Made by a program: the position numbers and the translations under genes
NCBI GenBank assembly: GCA_020050685.1
Contig: JAGVKG010000069.1
Span: 62,001-126,000 of the forward strand
Reading direction: 5' to 3'
Length of the DNA stretch: 64,000 nucleotides
Source of the DNA: Candidatus Obscuribacterales bacterium
GTDB taxonomy: Bacteria > Cyanobacteriota > Vampirovibrionia > Obscuribacterales > Obscuribacteraceae
Notes under the pieces: generated by a model
What the model saw: only the letters and a program-made list of their open reading frames with translations
What the model was told of the DNA's origin: nothing
Database searches by the model: none
Shown: positions 8,289-16,249 of the stretch, piece after piece
Numbering within the stretch: position 1 is the first letter of the stretch
How the letters are laid out: every line of letters begins with the position of its first letter

Positions 8289-9893
8289 ATGGAATTCATT
8301 CCACCTGCCGACGACCTTTCTTCCTTTCTGTCGATTCTTCCGGAGCGCGTGCGCAGTGTTGTCTCTAAAGAAACAAGCGGCTTAATAGAAGTAGTACTGG
8401 ATATCGGACGTTTGCCCGAGGCGCGCTATTTGGAGCGTCCCGGTGTTCCACTTTCCGACAAAGTAGTTACGGCTGCCGATTTAGAATACGCAATTGAACA
8501 TGTGGGAGAATTCTCGGGCGACAATCGCGCTGGTATTGAGCGCACGCTGCACAGAATTTCTTGCATGCGTAATCGCGCCGGCAAAATCATTGGTCTTACC
8601 TGCCGTGTTGGTAGAGCTGTAACCGGTACAATCGAAATTATTCGCGATCTGGTTGAATCAAACAAATCGATTCTGTTTCTTGGACCTCCAGGTGTGGGCA
8701 AGACAACGAAGTTGCGTGAAATGGCTCGCGTGCTGGCAGATGATCTCAATAAGCGCGTAGTTGTTATCGATACATCAAATGAAATTGCTGGCGACGGCGA
8801 TGTTCCTCACCCGGCAATTGGTGGCGCTCGCCGTATGCAAGTGCCGCATCCGGATTTGCAGCACGCTGTGATGATCGAAGCCGTGGAAAATCACACGCCG
8901 GAAGTAATTGTTATCGACGAAATTGGTACCGAAGCAGAATCTGCCGCAGCACGGACAATTGCCGAACGTGGTGTCATGTTGATTGGTACTGCTCACGGTA
9001 ACGCCTTGGAAAATCTTTTGAAGAATCCAACGCTTGTCGATCTGGTAGGTGGCATTCAAACTGTGACACTCGGAGACGAAGAAGCTCGCCGTCGCGGTAC
9101 ACAAAAAACTGTTTTGGAGCGCGCATCTCAACCGACATTTGAAATTTGCGTTGAGATTCTTGATCGTCAAAATCTTGCGGTCCACCGCAATGTGGGCGAG
9201 TCCGTCGATCAACTTCTCAAAGGTTGGAAGATCCATCCGGAAGTTCGCAGACGCGACGAATCTACAGGCAAATTCTCTGTGGTTCAAAAGGAAGTTACGC
9301 CAGTCCTCATGGACGATCATGTGACTATGGAAGACGCAGTCAATTTTGCGCCAGAGTGGTTGGCTCAGCAGGAAACTTTCCTCAAGATTTATCCTTATGC
9401 AGTAAGTAAGGGTCAGCTTGAGCGTGTCGTCAAAACAGCACAACTGCCGGTAACCGTCGTCAAATCAATCGACGAAGCAGATGCCATTCTTGCTTTGCGC
9501 AGCTACGCCCGCGCTGGTGCCAAGATTCACTCGCTTGCTGAGGCAAGACAAGTTCCCGTCTACATCGTGAAGAGTAACAATACTCCGCAAATTCAAAAGG
9601 CGTTGCGCGAAGCACTGCACCTGGATGCGGATGGTGTCGGCCAAGTTTCGTGGGAGTCCGATATAATGGACGAATCGGAACTTGCTTTAGAAGAAGCGCG
9701 CCAAGCCATCACGCGAGTAATGGATCGACAAGAGCCGATTGAACTTGCACCGCGCAAGGCATACATTCGCCGCTTGCAACATCAACTCGTCGAACAATAC
9801 AACTTAACTAGCCGTTCAGTTGGAGACGAACCAATGCGCCGCCTGCGCATTCTTCCGGCAAGCTCCTCCCAACGCAACTTGGGTTACATTTAA
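8289..9893 (+). CDS. Ycf45-type AAA ATPase with C-terminal R3H domain
   Basis: 534 residues. Residues 1-110 resemble the SpoIIIAA/Ycf45 N-terminal domain. A Walker A, FLGPPGVGKTTKLREMARVL, lies near residue 132, and a Walker B, EVIVIDEIGTEAES, near 204, typical of the RecA/ASCE ATPases related to the sporulation protein SpoIIIAA. A second globular part (LERVVKTAQLPVTVVKSIDEADAILALRS, around 375-440) precedes an R3H single-strand nucleic-acid-binding motif near 490-530 (APRKAYIRRLQHQLVEQY). Homologues are characteristic of cyanobacteria and chloroplast genomes (ycf45). The function is unproven. The ribosome binding site GGAGAAAC precedes the ATG. It lies 12 bases after the decarboxylase gene. 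Confidence 0.9.
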   Translation: MEFIPPADDLSSFLSILPERVRSVVSKETSGLIEVVLDIGRLPEARYLERPGVPLSDKVVTAADLEYAIEHVGEFSGDNRAGIERTLHRISCMRNRAGKIIGLTCRVGRAVTGTIEIIRDLVESNKSILFLGPPGVGKTTKLREMARVLADDLNKRVVVIDTSNEIAGDGDVPHPAIGGARRMQVPHPDLQHAVMIEAVENHTPEVIVIDEIGTEAESAAARTIAERGVMLIGTAHGNALENLLKNPTLVDLVGGIQTVTLGDEEARRRGTQKTVLERASQPTFEICVEILDRQNLAVHRNVGESVDQLLKGWKIHPEVRRRDESTGKFSVVQKEVTPVLMDDHVTMEDAVNFAPEWLAQQETFLKIYPYAVSKGQLERVVKTAQLPVTVVKSIDEADAILALRSYARAGAKIHSLAEARQVPVYIVKSNNTPQIQKALREALHLDADGVGQVSWESDIMDESELALEEARQAITRVMDRQEPIELAPRKAYIRRLQHQLVEQYNLTSRSVGDEPMRRLRILPASSSQRNLGYI

Positions 9894-9920
9894 TTGTCGG
9901 GACTTTAAGCAGCCGAGCGA

Positions 9921-10418
9921 TTAACTCGCCTCTTCCAATTTATCTACGCGATTCTCTAAGGAAGAAAGTCGCTTATCCGTTTTATCCGCACGATCGCTTA
10001 GCATAATCGAAGTGTCTGAATGCATGGATACGAGGGTATCTAGGTGGCTGTTGGTAACATCAAGCTGCCTTGCCAAATTGCCAACTTGTTCTTGGACATT
10101 GCCAACCGCTACTTCCAAATTGCCGACACGATTCCCAACCTCAGATGTCAGATTGTCAAGCCTGGCATTGGTTTCGTCGATCTTCGCCCCCAATCCGGTC
10201 TCGACTGTGCCGAGCCGCGCATTGGTTTCATCGATCCTCGCTCCCAGCCCGGCCTCGACTCTGCCCAACCCGGCATTGGTTTCATCAATCTTTGCCTCTA
10301 AACCGGCCTCCATTCTGCCCAGTCTGACATTGGTTTCGCCAATCTGCCCGGCAAGCAACTGAAAGCCTGTGTCCAGCCTGTCTCTAATTGACTCCAGTAG
10401 TTTAATCTCGGTGCTCAT
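9921..10418 (-). CDS. Coiled-coil protein with 18-residue tandem repeats
   Basis: 165 residues, almost wholly alpha-helical. The core is a tandem array of an 18-residue unit with pattern IDETNA(R/G)LG.VE.GLGA(K/R), each coded by 54 bp. The ends are less repetitive: an N-terminal LLESIRDRLDTGFQLLAGQIGETN and a C-terminal SSLENRVDKLEEAS. No signal peptide or enzyme motif. A paralogue with the same ends and repeat lies at 51598-52188, and both genes follow the same ECF-like promoter element. The start ATG has GGAGGAGCGC upstream. It probably forms long parallel coiled-coil oligomers; the partner and role are unknown. Confidence 0.8.
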   Translation of the reverse strand: MSTEIKLLESIRDRLDTGFQLLAGQIGETNVRLGRMEAGLEAKIDETNAGLGRVEAGLGARIDETNARLGTVETGLGAKIDETNARLDNLTSEVGNRVGNLEVAVGNVQEQVGNLARQLDVTNSHLDTLVSMHSDTSIMLSDRADKTDKRLSSLENRVDKLEEAS

Positions 10419-10452
10419 ACAAAGCGCTCCTCCAAAAAAGATTCTTACTACT

Positions 10453-10485
10453 TATAAAGACGCTCGACCCCCCAAAAAAGTTCAA
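10453..10485 (-). promoter_or_regulatory. ECF-like promoter, copy 1 (coiled-coil gene)
   Basis: On the minus strand, GAACTT (10483-10478), a 16-bp spacer and GTCTTTATAAG (GTC at 10461-10459). A poly-T follows the -35-like box. It stands about 40 bp before the ATG and matches six other copies in the window. GAACTT-N16-GTC resembles sigma-E-type ECF promoters. Confidence 0.7.
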
Positions 10486-10605
10486 AGCACTTGTACCCAT
10501 TTTATCAAAATTAATCGAATGGCAACCTCGATGGTGCAAGCATGTTTCCACCCATCTCGGCCTGATGCAAATCCGCGCATGACTCTCGTGCGAACAATCG
10601 AAGAC

Positions 10606-10896
10606 TTACGCTGATCCTTTCTTCCGAGCGCGGCCGGCTTCGCGGGCATACTTGGTTAGAATGTGTCTGATGAATGGCTGATAGCCAAGCCCTTCCTTCT
10701 GGGCCATACCCTTCAATTGCTTTAGTAGATCTTTTTGAAGCCGAATAGAAATGGCCTGCAAGCCGAGAGAATCGTCCAGTGCTTTGTCTTCTTTTGCAGA
10801 TACCCGCCGGGCATATTTGGGATCGCCACCGAGTTGTTTGGTCTCCCAAAGTTCGACGTCATCCAAGTATTTATCGTAATTAGGTTTCTTCTTCAT
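10606..10896 (-). CDS. BrnA/CopG-like antitoxin
   Basis: 96 residues from the ATG at 10896 (GAGG nine bases upstream; a further ATG at 10917 exists). The charged N-terminal half (NYDKYLDDVELWETKQLGGD) is followed by a ribbon-helix-helix-like segment (ISIRLQKDLLKQLKGMAQKEGLGYQPFIRHILTKYAREA), as in BrnA-type antitoxins. It follows its toxin gene, overlapping it by 17 bases, in the toxin-first order typical of BrnTA. It should neutralise the toxin and repress the operon. Confidence 0.8.
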   Translation of the reverse strand: MKKKPNYDKYLDDVELWETKQLGGDPKYARRVSAKEDKALDDSLGLQAISIRLQKDLLKQLKGMAQKEGLGYQPFIRHILTKYAREAGRARKKGSA

Positions 10897-11167
10897 ACAG
10901 TTTTGCCTCGGAGTCATCAGGATCGTAAGCAGTTTTAATTATGTGATCGCCGGATCGAGCGGTAATAAAAACAATTTTGAGCCTTCGCATAGTATTTGTC
11001 TCGGCAATGAACCATCGTGTTGGAGGCTTCGTTCTGTGGCGATCGCGAGTATCAATTAGGGATGGTTTCAAACGGTTTTCAAAACACTCCATGATTTCGT
11101 GTTCAAAGACGGGTGGGATTTTATATCTTAATTTGCTGCGTACTTTGGGACTAATTATTATGGACAT
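10880..11167 (-). CDS. BrnT-like RNase toxin
   Basis: From ATG 11167 (GGAG six bases upstream; an earlier ATG at 11206 lacks one) the product has 95 residues: MSIIISPKVRSKLRYKIPPVFEHEIMECFENR, then PPTRWFIAETNTMRRLKIVFITARSGDHIIKTAYDPDD. This resembles small RelE/BrnT-fold toxins found with BrnA-like partners, with the beta-hairpin 'RLKIVFI' and the terminal TAYDPD. First gene of the pair. An ECF-like promoter lies about 80 bp upstream. Confidence 0.75.
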   Translation of the reverse strand: MSIIISPKVRSKLRYKIPPVFEHEIMECFENRLKPSLIDTRDRHRTKPPTRWFIAETNTMRRLKIVFITARSGDHIIKTAYDPDDSEAKLYEEET

Positions 11168-11242
11168 GTCCAACTCCAGCGTACATGATTTGTATATACA
11201 AAGCAATACGCACCAAAATGATCGGTATTTGTGCGCTGCCTA

Positions 11243-11276
11243 TATATAAAGACGTTCGACCTCTAAAAAAGTTCAA
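11243..11276 (-). promoter_or_regulatory. ECF-like promoter, copy 2 (BrnT-like operon)
   Basis: GAACTT (11274-11269), 15-bp spacer, GTCTTTATATATA on the minus strand. Poly-T follows the -35-like box. Confidence 0.7.
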
Positions 11277-11413
11277 TTTGTGCCTGACAACGCGCAAGAT
11301 TAAACGGCGCGCTAACTGCGCGAACGTCAGCGTTGTTGGATTAAGTGCGGCAACTACTAATTAGATTGAAAAATAGTTTTAGTAATAAATTGCGATCGCG
11401 CGAATAAAACATC

Positions 11414-11432
11414 TAGGTTGATATTACATATC
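11414..11432 (+). promoter_or_regulatory. TAGGTT-type motif, long-leader promoter candidate
   Basis: TAGGTTGATATTACATATC points towards the gene starting at 11553, about 120-140 bp away. It is one of at least nine related motifs in the window, all oriented towards their genes. Confidence 0.45.
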
Positions 11433-11552
11433 AATTCCCAGACTCTTGGATCAAACCTACACAACCAAACAATAGCAACTGTTACTAACCATTTTCGACC
11501 TAGCCTTGTGGCTTTGGTCTTGAACCATCTTTGTTAACAGAGGATACCCCGT

Positions 11553-12230
11553 ATGTCAGAAATTCCAAATTACAGTGCAGATGACGAGACGATTTTTTTA
11601 TCAAAACGAAAGTACAGTCCAGACGGCGACACGATTTCATTTAGAGAGCTTATGGGGCTTGGGGAGCATCACCTCGGAATGGCTTTTCTAGGTGGCACAT
11701 ACCTCGATTGCCTTAAAGTGTTAGACCGCTACTACGCATCGAGGGAAAATGCGAAATTCTGCCTCGAGTCAGGCCTCGTTGCGGAAAAGTCAAAAATCGA
11801 TTGCATTCGAAATAACCTTCAGTGCAAGGGATACAGTGAGAAAGAAATCGACTCCATGTTGAAGCCGATGGAAAAGGAATTGAGCACGCAATCCAAACTT
11901 CAACCACTCAGCCGATTTGTCGATCGCCCTGATGACCAAATCCAAGCTCGGCGGCTGGAGAATAATAAGTGGGCAGCAGCTTCGATATTCCTCATCCCGA
12001 AGGGGGAACCGATGCATAGAGTCGAGCGCATCCGCGATGCTATAAGGACTATGACCAGAGACATTGCAATGGTGGATTTCTGGTCTGGGGACCCGATGCT
12101 CGATTCGCATTATCGCTGTCCAGATTTCAGCGGTTTCAGGGAACATGGATACAAGGCCGTCCTATTCTCTGAAGACTGTGAACCCAATCCGAACTACCAT
12201 CCGCAGGGCACATCCCACCACCGATCGTGA
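11553..12230 (+). CDS. Unknown protein, frameshifted near its end
   Basis: 225 residues, soluble, no signal peptide and no recognised domain. It has two helical, charged stretches (residues 70-120) and an RRLENNKWAAASIFLIPKGEP segment. GAGGATACCCCGT stands upstream of the ATG. The last seven residues (GTSHHRS) probably follow a frameshift. In the adjacent frame the DNA goes on to encode EHISESQNADSAAPPLYIWE, nearly identical to the C-terminal part of the 13055-13714 protein. Followed by the first of three near-identical terminators. Confidence 0.7.
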   Translation: MSEIPNYSADDETIFLSKRKYSPDGDTISFRELMGLGEHHLGMAFLGGTYLDCLKVLDRYYASRENAKFCLESGLVAEKSKIDCIRNNLQCKGYSEKEIDSMLKPMEKELSTQSKLQPLSRFVDRPDDQIQARRLENNKWAAASIFLIPKGEPMHRVERIRDAIRTMTRDIAMVDFWSGDPMLDSHYRCPDFSGFREHGYKAVLFSEDCEPNPNYHPQGTSHHRS

Positions 12231-12357
12231 GCACATCAGCGAATCGCAGAATGCAGATTCTGCCGCTCCGCCGCTCTATATCTGGGAAAACCAGCCACCA
12301 TCTCAGACGTAGTCGGTAAACACAAGTCCTGCGTCGCAAGATGCGGGACTTTCTCTT
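12229..12357 (+). repeat. Gene-end module shared with 13576-13875
   Basis: From GAGCACATCAGCG to the terminator this stretch is nearly identical to two pieces downstream (13576-13640 and about 13806-13875), but lacks some 165 bp between them. It spans a C-terminal tag coding for HISESQNADSA and PPLYIWEN, the DVVGK-coding segment and the hairpin terminator. Confidence 0.75.
12325..12357 (+). terminator. Intrinsic terminator, repeat copy 1
   Basis: 11-bp stem AGTCCTGCGTC/GATGCGGGACT with a GCAA tetraloop and TTCTCTT tail. Almost the same hairpin ends the next two genes. Confidence 0.85.
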
Positions 12358-12426
12358 GCTAGGATAATTCAACGCATGATTTTGTGATCATGCGTTCGTC
12401 AAAGAAAAATTGTGGAGGCATTGAAT

Positions 12427-12945
12427 ATGTCAGAAGGAAATACCAGTGATGCGCCATCGGTAGAGGAAACCTTCAGAAGTTTTATGGAGGATCCGGAACG
12501 ATTCATCGATCTTCAAGTAAGCGAGGTGAAAGAGTGGAGTGGGCGCGGTCCACTCGACTTGAGACTGCAGATTTTGGGAAAGCTGTTTGAATTGACTGAG
12601 TTGGAAGCCACCAAAGTCCGCAACGGAGAATCGAGCATACAGTCTTCCCTGATCTTCCACTGTTGTTACGAAGCAAGGGCGATGCTTCATAATGCTTTGC
12701 GCATGAAGGAGGGAGTGTACATTCAGCTATACCCGATTGAGAGCGATGTCTGGGCGGCCTGGGCGCGCGAACTTCCTGATTGGGGACCTCATGTACATGA
12801 AGGCGGGGCGGATTCTTGCGTTGTCCTTACCTTAGGGGGCAACGTGAAATCCCCGCGTGCCATGAATGCGCAATCCAACAAGGCGTCGCGCCGGGCACGC
12901 AATGCCTCCAAGGGCATCGGCCGATTCAATTTCGGTAAAAGATAG
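12427..12945 (+). CDS. Unknown soluble protein
   Basis: 172 residues from the ATG at 12427, chosen because GGAGG lies 8 bases upstream. The N-terminal half is acidic and helical (VEETFRSFMEDPERFIDLQVSEVKEW), and this start resembles the 'MADSIAKFKADPEHYFHLLE' start of the next gene product, so the two may be distant paralogues. A Trp-rich middle (ESDVWAAWARELPDWG) is followed by a basic tail (SNKASRRARNASKGIGRFNFGKR). No known family. It is bracketed by copies of the same terminator. Confidence 0.7.
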   Translation: MSEGNTSDAPSVEETFRSFMEDPERFIDLQVSEVKEWSGRGPLDLRLQILGKLFELTELEATKVRNGESSIQSSLIFHCCYEARAMLHNALRMKEGVYIQLYPIESDVWAAWARELPDWGPHVHEGGADSCVVLTLGGNVKSPRAMNAQSNKASRRARNASKGIGRFNFGKR

Positions 12946-12950
12946 AACAC

Positions 12951-12984
12951 AGGTCCTGCGTCGCAAGATGCGGGACTCCTTTTT
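12951..12984 (+). terminator. Intrinsic terminator, repeat copy 2
   Basis: GTCCTGCGTC/GATGCGGGAC stem with GCAA loop and CCTTTTT tail, the same hairpin as at 12325 and 13843. Confidence 0.85.
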
Positions 12985-13054
12985 ACTAGACCATTCCTTC
13001 TTCAAGTCTCGTGGCTTGAAGTATCAAGTTAATTGTACGCAGGAGGGCAGAATA

Positions 13055-13714
13055 ATGCCTCAAGATGACAACAATGCAAAACAACATGAGTCGATGGCTG
13101 ATTCAATTGCCAAGTTCAAGGCTGATCCGGAACACTACTTCCACCTGCTCGAGATCACGGCTTATGAGCGACCAGAACTTCTGGACGCGATGAGAGAAGG
13201 GCTTGCTGAGTATGCCGACACATTCAAGCAAGAGTTCGGTACTTTGGATGATGGCAGTATCGCATTTCCGAATGCAGAACTTCGCGCGGAATACAAACTT
13301 GCTCTACAGATGCAACTTGATTGCTTGCGTGCAAAGGCAGGTCTGTTCGGGCCGCGATCATACACCAAGCCGCAACTGGAATCGATCAGAAAATCGGACG
13401 TCGAATCTTTCGTTGTGGATGTCCGCGATGTGTATCGCGGCGAGTTCGAGAATTCGCTAAATACAGTTTCTCCAATTGACGCGGCGATTCTTGACCGCAT
13501 AATTGGGTACGAGAGGGGCCACGCTGATCTTGGAGGACCTGCGCTGCAATACTACAGCGAGAACGGGCTCCTGAATGAGCACATCAGCGAATCGCAGAAT
13601 GCAGACTCTGCAACTCCGCCGCTCTACATATGGGAGAACACACTTCCGAACTCTCCCTGGCCGCTCGACACAATTGATACAGATCGTCAAGACAAGAAAC
13701 AGAACGAAGGATAA
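13055..13714 (+). CDS. Unknown soluble protein with shared C-terminal tag
   Basis: 219 residues from ATG 13055 (AGGAGGG upstream). Helical, acidic N-terminus (SIAKFKADPEHYFHLLEITAYERPELLDAMREGL) with a weak match to the start of the preceding gene product; a middle with Cys-containing helix. The C-terminus NEHISESQNADSATPPLYIWEN is shared with the frameshifted end of the 11553 gene. After the stop, another frame remains open with coding-like composition (KPAGKKDWNSAFYNGEQIV) to 13900, so this end may also be frameshifted and the original protein longer. Confidence 0.7.
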   Translation: MPQDDNNAKQHESMADSIAKFKADPEHYFHLLEITAYERPELLDAMREGLAEYADTFKQEFGTLDDGSIAFPNAELRAEYKLALQMQLDCLRAKAGLFGPRSYTKPQLESIRKSDVESFVVDVRDVYRGEFENSLNTVSPIDAAILDRIIGYERGHADLGGPALQYYSENGLLNEHISESQNADSATPPLYIWENTLPNSPWPLDTIDTDRQDKKQNEG

Positions 13715-13842
13715 CAAAAAACAAAATCCGAACCACAAGCCCGCTGGAAAGAAGGATTGGAACAGTGCCTTCTACAATGGCGAGCAGATCGTAATAGGCG
13801 GTGAAGAGCCACCGTCTCCGTCCGACGTAGTCGGTAAACAGA

Positions 13843-13875
13843 AGTCCTGCGTCGCAAGATGCGGGACTTTCTCTT
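13843..13875 (+). terminator. Intrinsic terminator, repeat copy 3
   Basis: AGTCCTGCGTC/GATGCGGGACT with GCAA loop and TTCTCTT tail, identical in the stem to copy 1. Confidence 0.85.
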
Positions 13876-14010
13876 ACTATGTAATGCAATCGCGAGTCTG
13901 ATGCACTATGTGTCATGACTCCCGCTTGCTTTGCCGTGATGCATTGTCGCATGAGTGCGCCTTTGCTGAATTTTGTTCGTTGCAAAAACTTATGTATGAG
14001 GTAATGGGCC

Positions 14011-14628
14011 ATGACAAAACAAGAACAAGAATGGAGCGAACGTAGTCGCGCAAGTGTCGTGGCTAACGAACCTAGTCCAGGCTTGCTGAAGGCCTTGGAA
14101 ATTCTTGGGAGCAACAACACGGTTGTTATCCCAGGTTCGGCAATTGATCTTGGTTGCGGATTCGGACGCGACACCCGGAAGTTGCTCACAGACGGTTGGC
14201 GTGTGTTGGCTGTCGACATTTGTGAAACGTCGATTCTGAGAATGGAAGAATCCTGTGCGGACATTCGCGAAGATCGGCTGACCACTCAGCTCGCCTCATT
14301 CGCTGAAACGAACTGGAGGCTTGCGACATTGATCAATGCGTCACTCACATTGCCGTATTGTCCCAAGGATGAGTTTGGTTATGTGTGGTCGCAGATCCTT
14401 GCAGCACTCATTCCCGGCGGAGTGATAGTTGCAGATTTCTTTGGTCATTTGCCTGGCGCGCCGATGCAAGAACCGATGGTGATGCTCTTCAGCGAAGCGG
14501 AACTCGAACGATTTTTCAGTCCATTGAAAGTAGAGTTCTATCAGGAGTGGTACGGCGACTTCATCAACGCCAGTGATGAAATCGTACGGCGAGTTGCGTA
14601 TACCATCGTTGCTCGGCACACCTTCTAG
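14011..14628 (+). CDS. Class I SAM-dependent methyltransferase
   Basis: 205 residues with a classic Rossmann methyltransferase start: motif I AIDLGCGFGRDTRKLL (around 44-59), followed by WRVLAVDICETSI with the acidic residue that binds the SAM ribose. A motif IV-like LPYCPKDEFGYVW and GGVIVADFFGHLPG follow. The fold is the small-molecule type often acting on metabolites or resistance substrates; the substrate cannot be inferred. It stands alone between terminators. Confidence 0.85.
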   Translation: MTKQEQEWSERSRASVVANEPSPGLLKALEILGSNNTVVIPGSAIDLGCGFGRDTRKLLTDGWRVLAVDICETSILRMEESCADIREDRLTTQLASFAETNWRLATLINASLTLPYCPKDEFGYVWSQILAALIPGGVIVADFFGHLPGAPMQEPMVMLFSEAELERFFSPLKVEFYQEWYGDFINASDEIVRRVAYTIVARHTF

Positions 14629-14671
14629 GACTCTCGAAAGAGAACAGGTGTAGCGAACCGTGAGATTAAGA

Positions 14672-14696
14672 AGAGCCAGCTCTCTGGCTTTTCTTG
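14672..14696 (+). terminator. Intrinsic terminator
   Basis: AGCCAG-CTCT-CTGGCT followed by TTTCTT, ending the methyltransferase gene. Confidence 0.7.
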
Positions 14697-14724
14697 GCTT
14701 TGAAGATACTACGGCATGTCATAG

Positions 14725-14763
14725 AAAAACAAAAAATGATAGACACCATAGGTGGTGCCTATC
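14725..14763 (-). terminator. Intrinsic terminator
   Basis: GATAGGCACC/GGTGTCTATC stem followed by ATTTTTTGTTTTT on the minus strand, ending the triple-HTH regulator gene. Confidence 0.85.
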
Positions 14764-14773
14764 AAGTCGAGCG

Positions 14774-15502
14774 CTATGCTGCGATTGGAATGTCCAGCTC
14801 ATACAGTTTGCCCGTGGGCATTGGAAGTTCAACTGAGCCGAGCTGAATTGCCTTGATGAAGGCTTCCTGGCGAGTAATCGACTTCAACTTCGCGAGAATT
14901 TCCTCTACGTGTTTCTCCACCGTTCGGAGCTTCATATCGAAGTGCTCGCTGATTGTTTCGTTTGGCAGGTACAGGCAGGTCACCACTTCTAGTTCCCTGT
15001 CGGTTAGCTTCTCGTTCGGGCGCTCATTGCCGGAAAGAGGAGCAACCGAGAGCACGCCTACCTGAATCGCACGCATGATCGCCTCTGTGCGGGTTTCCGC
15101 ATTTATTTTGGCGATGATGTTCGAGATGTAGTGATCTACTGTGCGCAGACTCATGCTGGAATCATTCTCGAAGAGGTCTTCAATGATTGCCTTGTTCCGC
15201 ATTATCAACCGCGGGAGAACTAGCAATTCTTTCGCAGTGAAGCGATGGATGATCTTGCACTTAACGGCAACCTTCAGCACTTTGTCGCGAGTCGTTACAC
15301 CAAGATGTTGAAGTATGAAAGCGCTGCAAACCTGGACAGTGCGTTCGTCTATCGCCAGTTCTTTGGCAATGCGAGCATTCTCTGCGTCAATGTCGATTGC
15401 ACCTGGTGCAAATCGAACCAGGATTTCCTTCTGCAGTCGAGAAAGCCCGGAATTTGAATTGTCTGATTGTGGACGAAATGAGGATCGTTGAACTGTTAGC
15501 AT
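14774..15502 (-). CDS. Regulator made of three LuxR-type HTH repeats
   Basis: 242 residues from ATG 15502 (GGAGG upstream). It consists almost entirely of three successive GerE/LuxR-like helix-turn-helix units: residues ~20-85 (LSRLQKEILVRFAPG... IDERTVQVCSAFILQHLGV), ~87-155 (RFTAKELLVLPRLIM... MSLRTVDHYISNIIAKI) and ~165-230 (KLTDRELEVVTCLYL... MKLRTVEKHVEEILAKL). The third is closest to the consensus; the first two have diverged. There is no receiver or ligand-binding domain. LuxR HTH units bind as dimers to palindromes, so one chain with three could bridge several half-sites. Monocistronic, with its own terminator. Confidence 0.85.
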   Translation of the reverse strand: MLTVQRSSFRPQSDNSNSGLSRLQKEILVRFAPGAIDIDAENARIAKELAIDERTVQVCSAFILQHLGVTTRDKVLKVAVKCKIIHRFTAKELLVLPRLIMRNKAIIEDLFENDSSMSLRTVDHYISNIIAKINAETRTEAIMRAIQVGVLSVAPLSGNERPNEKLTDRELEVVTCLYLPNETISEHFDMKLRTVEKHVEEILAKLKSITRQEAFIKAIQLGSVELPMPTGKLYELDIPIAA

Positions 15503-15604
15503 ATGGTTCCTCCCATGCAGAAACTGGTGGTAAAAAATGTGGCAGTGCAAGTCAGGCAGCCGGCCCCAATAATTCGGCGGGCTGCCTGATTTGCTGGTGC
15601 GTGT

Positions 15605-16150
15605 TTAGAACAGGGCGTCTTCCGAACGAATTTCTTTCCAGCGCTCTTCGATGGATTGAATGTCGTTTGGTGGTGCCCCGAGAAGATTCTCTCTTGCTTC
15701 CGCGAGAACCTCGTCGTTGGCGTACTTGATTCCGCTTATCGCTGCGAGCAAGTAGTACGCAGTGATGGCACGATTGGTCCGACCATGACCGGCGCTGTTG
15801 TCGCGGTATGGTTCATAGTCTTCCTCTTTGATGAAGGAATCAGGATTGTCCATTTCATCGCTGAGAGTTTTGTATACGGCCTTTAGCTGATTCAGCGCGT
15901 TCTGCAGCAGTGCTACTTTCTGCTCCAAAATCATTTTGGCGGCGGCATGACTACAGCGCCTTATGGATCTATTTTGATCATCGGCAGTCATCAGGTCTAT
16001 GTTGTGCCAAACAAGCGATTCCGATTTGATTCGCACTGCCTCACAAAGTTTTGAGACCGAAGCATAGGTCTCGACGAGCTTGTCGATTTTCTTGTTGCTA
16101 GTATGCGAAAATTTATAGAGTTCTTCCATGTGGTGTGTTGTCTCTTTCAT
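15605..16150 (-). CDS. Unknown helical protein
   Basis: 181 residues, predicted mainly helical and soluble. Long amphipathic helices occur at the start (KFSHTSNKKIDKLVETYASVSKLCEAV) and middle (MILEQKVALLQNALNQLKAVYKTL), followed by an acidic C-terminal half. No catalytic motif or known family. AAGAGG precedes the ATG. A GC-rich hairpin at 15548-15592 (CAGGCAGCC.../GGCTGCCTG) follows the stop. Confidence 0.65.
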   Translation of the reverse strand: MKETTHHMEELYKFSHTSNKKIDKLVETYASVSKLCEAVRIKSESLVWHNIDLMTADDQNRSIRRCSHAAAKMILEQKVALLQNALNQLKAVYKTLSDEMDNPDSFIKEEDYEPYRDNSAGHGRTNRAITAYYLLAAISGIKYANDEVLAEARENLLGAPPNDIQSIEERWKEIRSEDALF

Positions 16151-16196
16151 TTGATGTGTTACCTCTTTTGTTTGTCTGTTGGTAGTACGTGAACGT

Positions 16197-16226
16197 GCAC
16201 CCCACCGGGTTAGTGGTGGGGTGCAG
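16197..16226 (-). terminator. Hairpin after the 16250 gene
   Basis: A 10-bp stem GCACCCCACC/GGTGGGGTGC with a short loop, right after the stop codon of the minus-strand gene. The T-tail is weak. Confidence 0.5.
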
Positions 16227-16249
16227 AAGATTCGGACGAAGTTCTAGTC

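Larger units (their letters stand above)
11168..11552. other. Divergent regulatory spacer
   Basis: Holds the ECF-like promoter of the toxin operon (11243-11276) reading left and, reading right, a GC-rich element GGCGCGCTAACTGCGCG near 11301-11317 and the TAGGTT-type motif at 11414-11432 for the 11553 gene. No supported gene is seen. Confidence 0.6.
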
